Shown in pieces: positions 1 to 5,048 of a stretch of 5,966 nucleotides of DNA. The DNA comes from Candidatus Parabacteroides intestinavium (GTDB taxonomy: Bacteria; Bacteroidota; Bacteroidia; Bacteroidales; Tannerellaceae). A program made the translations under genes and the position numbers. The first letter of the stretch is position 1. The number at the start of each line of letters is the position of its first letter. The stretch covers positions 1 to 5,966 of the forward strand of contig DWYO01000062.1 in the NCBI GenBank assembly GCA_019118725.1, written 5' to 3'. The notes below the pieces were generated by a model. It searched no databases. It had not been told where the DNA came from and was given only the letters and a program-made list of their open reading frames with translations.

Positions 1-1296
1 GATACGGATACAAGGGCTACAGTCTATTTCCGTCTCCGTGACGGCAAAAAGGACATCAAAGCAGCCAGCGAGCTGATGATCTGTCCGAACCATTGGAGTC
101 CCGAAAAGCAAGGTTACAAGGATCGTATTGCGCTTGTACTGGAAGGTGAGAAATCTGTATTCAATCGCAAAGTCCAGGAGCTGACGCATCTTATTGAGGC
201 AGAATATACGGGAGATGCTGACAGTGAATGGCTCGGGACGGTCATTGACAAATTCCACCATCCGCAAAAATATAAGACCAAGAAGGAACTGGCCGCAGAG
301 AATCCGCCAACGTTTGCCGAACTGTTTGACGAGTTCTTGCTCAAACACCCTCTCTCCGAGGTCAGGAAGAAGAATTTCCGGGTAGTGAAAAGGGCCCTGA
401 TGCGCTATGAATTGTTTGTACGGGAAACATGTCCAGGTATGAAGGACTTTGTCCTGGATATAAATACGGTTACAAAAGACACATTGGCTGACATCTGGCA
501 GTTCATGGAGAACGAATATACCTATGCGGAGAAGTATCCGGAAATTTATGCGGCCATCCCCGAAAAGAGAACTCCCAAGCCGAGGGGAAAGAACAGTCTT
601 ATCGACAGTTTCTCCAGAATAAGGACCTTTTTTATCTGGTGCTACAATCAAGGCAAGACAATTAACCGCCCGTTTGACAAGTTCCCGATAGAGGAATGTC
701 TTTACGGGACACCGATATACATCACTTTGAACGAGCGTAATCAGTTGTTCGAGGCTGATCTGTCCGCCCGCCCTCAGCTGGCAATACAGAGGGATATCTT
801 CGTTTTCCAGAGTGTCGTTGGGTGCCGCAGAGGCGACTTGTATAAACTGACAAAAAACAACATTGTCAACGGCATTTTGGAATATGTTCAGGGTAAGACC
901 CGCAATCAGGATCCGCGTACCGTCAGAGTCCCATTGAATGATGTGGCCAAGACGATTCTTGAACGCTACAAGGATTATGACAAGGGGCCTCTGCTGCCGT
1001 TCATTTCGGAGCAGAAATACAATCAGGCGATAAAGGAGGCTTTCAGACTCGCAGGGCTTGACAGGATAGTGACTGTAATCAATCCGCTTACACGTCAGCC
1101 TGAACAGAAGTTTCTGTACGAGGTTGCAACGACCCACACCGCCAGAAAGACCTTCATCGGAAATATGTACAAGAAAGTCAAGGATCCGGATCTGGTATCA
1201 TCTGTCTCCGGGCACAAGGAAGGCAGTAAGGCTTTCAGACGTTACAGGGAAATCGATGATGAAATGAAGCAGGAATTAGTACATTTGTTGGACTGA
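1..1296 (+). CDS. Tyrosine recombinase (integrase), 5'-truncated by window edge
   Basis: Site-specific recombinase expected to cut and rejoin DNA through a phosphotyrosine link, integrating and excising the element. The frame is open from base 1 and an in-frame ATG at 76 is internal: the codons before it (ATVYFRLRDGKK, codons 7-18) match the arm-type DNA-binding domain usual at the N-terminus of Bacteroidetes integrases, so the true start is left of the window. Visible codons number 431. A core-binding SAM-like domain occupies about codons 104-220 and the catalytic domain about 240-431. Catalytic residues, counted from base 1: R276 in GCRRGDL, K299 in VQGKT, H379 and R382 in HTAR, H405 in SGHK, and nucleophile Y415 in FRRYRE. 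The set is complete, so the enzyme looks active. It lies 18 bp before the next gene, on the same strand. Family is certain; recombination target is not determinable here. Confidence 0.95.
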   Translation, partial: DTDTRATVYFRLRDGKKDIKAASELMICPNHWSPEKQGYKDRIALVLEGEKSVFNRKVQELTHLIEAEYTGDADSEWLGTVIDKFHHPQKYKTKKELAAENPPTFAELFDEFLLKHPLSEVRKKNFRVVKRALMRYELFVRETCPGMKDFVLDINTVTKDTLADIWQFMENEYTYAEKYPEIYAAIPEKRTPKPRGKNSLIDSFSRIRTFFIWCYNQGKTINRPFDKFPIEECLYGTPIYITLNERNQLFEADLSARPQLAIQRDIFVFQSVVGCRRGDLYKLTKNNIVNGILEYVQGKTRNQDPRTVRVPLNDVAKTILERYKDYDKGPLLPFISEQKYNQAIKEAFRLAGLDRIVTVINPLTRQPEQKFLYEVATTHTARKTFIGNMYKKVKDPDLVSSVSGHKEGSKAFRRYREIDDEMKQELVHLLD

Positions 1297-1314
1297 TATT
1301 AAATACCGCATATT

Positions 1315-2226
1315 ATGGCCAATCAGGATTTTGATCAGTTCAAAGCTGAAATAAAGGCATGGCTTGACACCCATCCGGATGAATACGACAGATTTGTCTC
1401 TGAGGTTAATGACAAGTCTGCATCCGGTTTGTTCAAGATATTCAAACTGGGGTTGAAACTTGCTCCGCAAATGATGCGCAAGTTCAACAACGAATGTCAT
1501 GGAGACCTCGCCGATGAAAGACTGATTCATGACTATGCTGCGGACAATGGTACGGCTAAGCTTCTGGTAGATGAATTCAGAGACACAGACAAAAGTTCAA
1601 TTGTTCCGGCTATGCTTGCATGGCTCTATTACGGCAAATGCTATGAAACGATGGTTCTGCAACTTGAAGCTGAGGCAATCAATTCTCAAAACAACTTCAT
1701 GGAGAAAAAGCTGGCAGGATTGATGGTGAGATTCGTCATCAGCAGCAGCGTACGCAATAAGATGCGGACAAAAGAGGATTGGGAAAGTTTTTACAATGAG
1801 AAGGAAGTCCTTGCCAGCGGAAATATCGTAACTGACGGAATAGAAAGACTGTCGGCAAATAGTCCACAGAATGAGAATGTTCAGATCTCCGATTCTCCAC
1901 GGGTGCTGAAAGATTACCTTGTGGCAAATCAGGATATACTTCTTGAAAAGATAAAGAAAAGAGTATCTACCCACCATTCAGGCCCCGATCTGGCCCGTCT
2001 GTATTTTGCTCTTCAGGAAGAGGGGCTTTTGAGAGGCTGTGATGTGGCGACATTCCATAGGACATTATCATCGGAAATGCCGAACTGTGATTTGAAAACC
2101 GTACGTAATCTGCAGGTCGCGGTCAAGAAACTCAATGATGATACGAGCAGAGGGAAAATAAAAGACATCAGTATTGAAAGAACGTATATAGATGATATCA
2201 GGGCCTATCTTGTGAATGAGGAATAG
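1315..2226 (+). CDS. Unrecognised 303-residue protein, integrase-linked accessory gene
   Basis: Soluble, mostly helical-looking protein with no signal peptide, membrane segment or catalytic motif that I can identify. It begins MANQDFDQFKAEIK with a charged helix. A short hydrophobic stretch around residues 38-55 (GLFKIFKLGLKLAP) looks amphipathic. The C-terminal part, about residues 195-300, has a pattern (DLARLYFALQEEGLL, then FHRTLSSEMP, then TVRNLQVAVKKLN) that I associate with small regulators or accessory proteins of Bacteroides mobile elements, possibly the DUF6043 group; this is a recollection, not a match I could test. The ATG at 1315 is 18 bp after the integrase stop, implying co-transcription, and the gene occupies the place of orf2 in NBU1-like layouts, where accessory genes contribute to excision. 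An amber (TAG) stop ends it. Function unknown. Confidence 0.88.
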   Translation: MANQDFDQFKAEIKAWLDTHPDEYDRFVSEVNDKSASGLFKIFKLGLKLAPQMMRKFNNECHGDLADERLIHDYAADNGTAKLLVDEFRDTDKSSIVPAMLAWLYYGKCYETMVLQLEAEAINSQNNFMEKKLAGLMVRFVISSSVRNKMRTKEDWESFYNEKEVLASGNIVTDGIERLSANSPQNENVQISDSPRVLKDYLVANQDILLEKIKKRVSTHHSGPDLARLYFALQEEGLLRGCDVATFHRTLSSEMPNCDLKTVRNLQVAVKKLNDDTSRGKIKDISIERTYIDDIRAYLVNEE

Positions 2227-2243
2227 AATTTCTACTTTCTAAA

Positions 2244-2266
2244 TTTTGCCCCAGCTTGAGGCAAAA
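2244..2266 (+). terminator. Terminator-like hairpin after the integrase operon
   Basis: TTTTGCC (2244-2250) and GGCAAAA (2260-2266) form a perfect 7-bp stem around a 9-nt loop, 18 bp after the stop of the preceding gene. The location is right for ending the integrase transcript. The T-run that should follow is missing (ATTGTCTG), so this is a weak intrinsic terminator at best. Confidence 0.4.
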
Positions 2267-2333
2267 ATTGTCTGTACTATTATAAATTTTCAAATTTTTA
2301 GGCTTCATTGTATGGGTAATTACGCATATAATT

Positions 2334-2353
2334 AACAGGGATTGATACCTGTT
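2334..2353 (+). repeat. Small dyad AACAGG-N8-CCTGTT
   Basis: Perfect 6-bp inverted repeat, AACAGG at 2334-2339 and CCTGTT at 2348-2353, in AT-rich non-coding DNA about 78 bp upstream of the promoter -7 box. It could be a regulator or Xis-type binding site. At 6 bp it could also be chance. Confidence 0.3.
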
Positions 2354-2356
2354 GTA

Positions 2357-2397
2357 TTTCGTTTCTTTCGTTTCCCGTTTCGTTGCAATAAACGAAA
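2357..2397 (+). repeat. Iteron-like TTTCGTT array upstream of the promoter
   Basis: Two perfect tandem 9-bp copies of TTTCGTTTC lie at 2357-2365 and 2366-2374, a third near-copy TTTCGTTGC at 2378-2386, and an inverted AACGAAA at 2391-2397. The last two also make a 7-bp inverted repeat with a 6-nt spacer. The array ends 9 bp before the putative -33 element, so it is placed like an activator or repressor operator cluster. Plausible binders are the HTH protein encoded downstream, an RteC-like regulator supplied in trans, or the integrase; none can be chosen from sequence. Confidence 0.6.
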
Positions 2398-2406
2398 TGT
2401 AAATAA

Positions 2407-2438
2407 TTGAATTTTAATAAATTGTGATTATACTTTTG
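2407..2438 (+). promoter_or_regulatory. Bacteroides-type promoter for the HTH-helicase operon
   Basis: TACTTTTG at 2431-2438 fits the Bacteroides -7 consensus TAnnTTTG exactly. TTG at 2407-2409 lies 21 nt upstream, at about the right spacing for the -33 element, with an AT-rich spacer. Transcription should begin a few bases after 2438, close to the left arm of the first leader hairpin. It is the only clear match to this consensus that I found in the non-coding DNA of the window. Confidence 0.65.
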
Positions 2439-2521
2439 CACCGTCGTCCTGATTATGGGGATGGCGGTGCAATCGTTTGTAAAGCTGCCGGAACGATTGC
2501 GCCGGACAATCCGGCAGCAAT
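2436..2521 (+). promoter_or_regulatory. Attenuator-like leader with three alternative stems
   Basis: Four segments pair in mutually exclusive ways. Stem 1:2 joins 2436-2450 to 2458-2472 (15 pairs, three of them G-U, 7-nt loop). Stem 2:3 joins 2465-2477 to 2492-2504 (13 pairs, one G-U). Stem 3:4 joins 2496-2506 to 2510-2521 (11 pairs, one bulged A at 2516, CAA loop) and is followed by the U-rich TGTTTCTTATT. A further 8-bp pairing, GCTGCCGG (2484-2491) with CCGGCAGC (2511-2518), competes with 3:4. This is the 1:2 / 2:3 / 3:4 logic of attenuators. Stem 3:4 ends 10 nt before the HTH start at 2532, so it could stop transcription or block translation. Translational attenuation by a leader is known for Bacteroides tetQ; homology to that leader is not claimed. 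If transcription starts near 2443, the outer pairs of stem 1:2 are absent from the RNA. Confidence 0.65.
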
Positions 2522-2535
2522 GTTTCTTATTATGA
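2455..2535 (+). CDS. Putative 26-residue leader peptide (uORF)
   Basis: ATG at 2455, second ATG at 2461, stop TGA at 2533-2535. The peptide begins MGMAVQSFVKLPERL, has a basic middle (four Arg in six residues around 14-20 counting RLRRTIR) and ends in CFLLL. Its stop overlaps the HTH gene's ATG as ATGA, and its codons run through the arms of the leader stems, so a translating ribosome would open stems 2:3 and 3:4 and arrive at the next start codon. That placement suggests translational coupling or ribosome-mediated attenuation. There is no clear Shine-Dalgarno sequence, as is common in Bacteroides, and the first ATG lies in the loop of stem 1:2. Coding status rests on position alone. Confidence 0.5.
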   Translation: MGMAVQSFVKLPERLRRTIRQQCFLL

Positions 2536-2861
2536 CAGACCTTATGCAAATTATTTCCAACGGACAGGCCAATGTCAGATTGGAGATCACCGGCGAAGAC
2601 TTGCGCAATTTTTCAAATGAACTTATCACCCGCGCTGTCTCTGAAGTAGCGGCAGCATTGAAAGGTGCCGAAGAAGATAGGCTCCTGACCCGCGATGAAG
2701 TGAAGGATATGTGCGGTGTATGCGACACTACACTATGGCTTTGGAACAAGAGAAACTACCTGAAGGCGGTAAAGGTGGGCAGTAAAGTGCGTTACCGTTT
2801 TTCGGATGTAAGGAGAATCTTGGGTAAAACAGATAAATACAGTAGCTATGGAAGAGAATAA
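2532..2861 (+). CDS. Excisionase-like helix-turn-helix DNA-binding protein
   Basis: A 109-residue protein likely to act as a small DNA-binding factor, either a recombination directionality factor (Xis-like) or an operon regulator. Residues 51-97 form a MerR/excisionase-type winged HTH: LLTRDEVKDMCG for the first helix, CDTTLWLWNKR for the recognition helix, then the wing VKVGSKVRYRFSDV. Residues 1-45 look like a short strand (VRLEI) plus a long helix, perhaps for dimerisation. I chose ATG 2532 because it overlaps the uORF stop (ATGA); in-frame ATGs at 2520 and 2544 are alternatives, and 2520 lies inside stem 3:4. The 3' end overlaps the helicase gene by 14 bp, so the two are translationally coupled. 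Similar proteins recur beside primase-helicase genes in Bacteroides mobile elements. Confidence 0.85.
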   Translation: MTDLMQIISNGQANVRLEITGEDLRNFSNELITRAVSEVAAALKGAEEDRLLTRDEVKDMCGVCDTTLWLWNKRNYLKAVKVGSKVRYRFSDVRRILGKTDKYSSYGRE

Positions 2862-4056
2862 CAGTCGGGAAGAATATGTACGTATCGGTACAACACTGTT
2901 CCGTATCCTGAACCAGCCCATGATGAACGGAACATTCCGAAAGATGCGCGTGGAATGGAAGATGAGTACATTCAGGCAGGATTACAGCAAGGACGAGGCG
3001 GCAATGATACCCAAATATGATGGCTTCTGCACTATGCCAAGCCATGTAGATTACCGTCATAACGTGAACAACTTTTATAATCTCTATGAGCCCGTTACCC
3101 ATATACCTCAAGAGGGCGATTTCCAGCATATCTCTTCGCTGGTAGAGCATATCTTCGGAGAACAATATGAATTGGGACTTGATTATCTTCAGCTGCTGTA
3201 TCTGAAGCCGACGCAGAAACTTCCTATACTTCTTCTTGTGTCGGAAGAGAGGAATACGGGCAAGAGTACGTTTCTGAATTTCCTGAAAGCTGTGTTCCAG
3301 GAGAATGTCACATTCAATACCAATGAGGATTTCCGCAGTCAGTTCAATGCAGACTGGGCCGGAAAGCTGATGATTGTGGTGGACGAGGTTCTGCTCAACC
3401 GCCGTGAGGACAGCGAACGGTTGAAGAACCTCAGTACGGCACATTCCTATAAGATGGAGTCCAAGGGGAAGGACCGTTATGAAGTGCAGTTCTTTGCCAA
3501 ATTTGTGTTATGCTCCAACAATGAGAATTTTCCGGTTTACATTGAGCCCGAGGAGACAAGATATTGGGTCCGGAAGGTTAGCCGATTGGAAAAAGACGAC
3601 ACATCGTTCCTGCAGAAACTGAAGAATGAAATACCTGCTTTCCTGTACTATCTCCAGCATCGGGACCTGACCACGAAAGAAGAAAGCCGAATGTGGTTTT
3701 CCCCGGCACTTATACGCACAGAGGCGCTGGAAAAGATAATACGCTGCAACCGGAGCCGTGTTGAAACCGATATGGCGGAACTGGTGCTTGATATTATGGA
3801 TACGATGAGGGTAGATGTGGTGGATTTTTGTATCAATGATCTGTTGATGCTGTTCAACTATTCAATGGTGAAGATGGAACGTCACCAGGTCCGCAATGTC
3901 TTGCAGCAGTGTTGGAAACTGGAACCTGCTCCCAATGCGTTGTCGTATGTGACCTATCAGGTTTCTGTTTTGCCCGGCGAGAAATATGCTTTGTCGCCTA
4001 AAAAGGTAGGACGCTTCTATACTGTCACACGGGAAAATCTGAAAAACTATTGTTGA
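2848..4056 (+). CDS. Primase-helicase family SF3-like ATPase (DUF5906 type)
   Basis: A 402-residue protein with an SF3/D5-like helicase core, expected to unwind DNA at an origin of the excised element or help its processing. Motifs: Walker A region SEERNTGKST (residues 132-141, with GKST at 138-141), Walker B LMIVVDE with D179 and E180, motif C FVLCSNNENF with N224 and N225, and a basic ETRYWVRK at 236-243 that could supply the arginine finger. The usual first Gly of the P-loop is replaced by Glu (E133 or E134), which I believe is normal for this Bacteroidetes family. Residues 1-125 lack the zinc finger or catalytic acidic motifs of a primase, so any primase activity would have to come from elsewhere. 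Residues 300-400 look like a winged-helix-type tail. The gene holds the place of prmN1 in NBU1-like elements, where such a product is needed for excision. The ATG overlaps the HTH gene by 14 bp. Confidence 0.9.
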   Translation: MEENNSREEYVRIGTTLFRILNQPMMNGTFRKMRVEWKMSTFRQDYSKDEAAMIPKYDGFCTMPSHVDYRHNVNNFYNLYEPVTHIPQEGDFQHISSLVEHIFGEQYELGLDYLQLLYLKPTQKLPILLLVSEERNTGKSTFLNFLKAVFQENVTFNTNEDFRSQFNADWAGKLMIVVDEVLLNRREDSERLKNLSTAHSYKMESKGKDRYEVQFFAKFVLCSNNENFPVYIEPEETRYWVRKVSRLEKDDTSFLQKLKNEIPAFLYYLQHRDLTTKEESRMWFSPALIRTEALEKIIRCNRSRVETDMAELVLDIMDTMRVDVVDFCINDLLMLFNYSMVKMERHQVRNVLQQCWKLEPAPNALSYVTYQVSVLPGEKYALSPKKVGRFYTVTRENLKNYC

Positions 4057-4147
4057 ATTTGTTGAATACGATGAGATGGATAAATCATGTTTTCTTTTTC
4101 CCTCTTGTTTTTGTCTCAACAGATTCAACGGAATCAACCGCAATAAC
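4050..4147 (+). repeat. Inverted 9-bp repeats flanking a pyrimidine tract
   Basis: Two perfect tandem copies of TTGTTGAAT (4050-4067) start inside the helicase stop region. On the far side, CAAC recurs at 4117, 4126 and 4135, exactly 9 bp apart, as TCTCAAC, ATTCAAC and AATCAAC, with a weaker fourth unit ending at 4147. The blocks are in opposite orientation: 4053-4067 and 4123-4137 match as an inverted repeat at 12 of 15 positions. Between them, 4090-4116 is pyrimidine at 25 of 27 positions. This resembles iterons around an unwinding or loading region, next to a helicase gene. A replication origin is one reading, accessory-protein sites for oriT another, and a large-loop transcription stop a third. 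Confidence 0.55.
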
Positions 4148-4201
4148 ATTTTTATGCCGCAGTCTCTCTGACAACAGGTTTGCCGGAAGAGCGGTAAACG
4201 T

Positions 4202-4277
4202 GCGGAGGGGTGGCCAGCGGTACCAAGATACGTATCATACGTATCTGTGGCAGAACCCCGGATGCCACCCCTCCTGC
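4202..4277 (+). other. Candidate origin of transfer (oriT), nested inverted repeats
   Basis: Outer arms GGAGGGGTGGC (4204-4214) and GCCACCCCTCC (4264-4274) are perfectly complementary over 11 bp and extend by two pairs (4202-4203 with 4276-4277) if T4275 bulges. Inside, AGATACGTA (4226-4234) and TACGTATCT (4238-4246) pair over 9 bp around a TCA loop; the same bases form two tandem copies of ATACGTATC. A further ACCCC at 4255-4259 could pair with 4207-4211 instead. The block ends 15 bp before the relaxase start. Relaxases commonly act on inverted repeats next to their own gene, so oriT is the natural reading. TCCTGCC at 4272-4278 recalls the TCCTG^C nick core of IncP-type MOBP systems, but the exact nick is a guess. 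An autoregulatory operator is the alternative. Confidence 0.6.
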
Positions 4278-4292
4278 CAAAAGAAAAACTAT

Positions 4293-5048
4293 ATGATAAC
4301 GAAAGTAAACTACAGCAAGAGTCCTGCGAAGACTATAAATTACATACTTAATCCCAAGAAAGGAGCGCATGTCGTTCTGGCGAAAGGAGTGAGCAGCATG
4401 TATGATGTAGATATGCTTGTCAAAGACTTCGAAAGACAAAGTGCCTTGCGCCCCTCTCTGAGTGTGAAGGCAGTGCATATACCTATATCATTCCATGTCA
4501 AAGATACGGCCATGCTTGAATCTCATGCGGATGAGATATTGAATGATTGGATCAGGCACGTGGAAAAGAACGGCTACCGTTTTGACCAGTATATAGTGGG
4601 CCGGCACCATGACAAGGACGACAAGAATCCGCATTTTCACCTTATGGCGAATGTTGTGCTCAATGACGGAACTCGTGCAAATCTCGCCAATATCGGGAAA
4701 GCGGCGAAAGAAGCCTCAATATCCGTGACTGAACAATGGCATTTGACTCCAGCCAATCATCGGAAGAACATGCCGGTGTCTGAAACTGACAATCGCAATC
4801 AGCAGACAAGTGTCAGTTGGAAAACATACGAGACAATGTATGAAGAACAGCCAGATAGATCTGTGCAGGTAGACAATAACGATGCTCCGGAAGCAGCACC
4901 GGCCGGAATCGGTCTGATAGGAGGATTTGCCAAGCTCATCATTCAGCCGGAGGTCGCAAGAATCGGCACGGGAAGCGGCAGCAGCGACAATACACTTGAC
5001 AGGGATAATGAAAAGAACAGACAGAGGAAAGGAGGCCGCAGGAGATGA
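4293..5048 (+). CDS. MOBP-type relaxase / mobilization nuclease
   Basis: A 251-residue relaxase expected to nick the element's oriT through a catalytic tyrosine and pilot the strand into a recipient, using another element's conjugation machinery. Motifs: N-terminal ITKVNYSKSPAKTINYIL with candidate nucleophiles Y7 and Y17 (Y17 sits in the NYIL position usual for this family); motif II VHIPISF (H62, S66); motif III RHHDKDDKNPHFHL with metal-binding H106, H114 and H116 or their neighbours at 105-116; then DGTRANLAN and a helix ending WHLTP. Residues after about 165 are low in order, with acidic, Gly/Ser-rich and a very basic end (RQRKGGRRR), and the protein is shorter than many relatives. The frame stays open back to 4050, but I chose ATG 4293 because homologous sequence begins there, after an A-rich AAAAGAAAAA stretch. 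The stop overlaps mobC as ATGA. Confidence 0.9.
   Translation: MITKVNYSKSPAKTINYILNPKKGAHVVLAKGVSSMYDVDMLVKDFERQSALRPSLSVKAVHIPISFHVKDTAMLESHADEILNDWIRHVEKNGYRFDQYIVGRHHDKDDKNPHFHLMANVVLNDGTRANLANIGKAAKEASISVTEQWHLTPANHRKNMPVSETDNRNQQTSVSWKTYETMYEEQPDRSVQVDNNDAPEAAPAGIGLIGGFAKLIIQPEVARIGTGSGSSDNTLDRDNEKNRQRKGGRRR
5028..5035 (+). promoter_or_regulatory. Strong Shine-Dalgarno sequence for mobC
   Basis: AAAGGAGG ends 9 nt before the ATG at 5045. It is the only strong ribosome-binding site of this kind noted in the window, and together with the ATGA overlap it fixes 5045 as the intended mobC start, even though an amber codon follows five codons later. Confidence 0.65.

Noticed and set aside
1597..1977. 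126-residue minus-strand ORF inside the 303-residue gene
   Set aside because: Composition is shadow-like, with no start context and no recognisable domain. The plus-strand reading is the coherent gene.
2436..2521. Single-strand DNA promoter or attC-like recombination site
   Set aside because: G-U pairs in stems 1:2 and 2:3 fit RNA better than folded DNA, and a normal promoter and uORF give a simpler account. It is not excluded.
2424..2531. Upstream GTG start for the HTH gene at 2424
   Set aside because: It would lie before the -7 box at 2431-2438, and the added residues are not protein-like. ATG 2532 is coupled to the uORF.
2728..3444. 238-residue minus-strand ORF
   Set aside because: It lies opposite the helicase and HTH genes, whose motifs are clear, and shows no domain of its own; it is an antisense shadow.
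4050..4292. N-terminal extension of the relaxase by 81 codons
   Set aside because: The frame is open but covers the repeat blocks and the nested inverted repeat, has unlikely composition, and relaxase homology begins at 4293.
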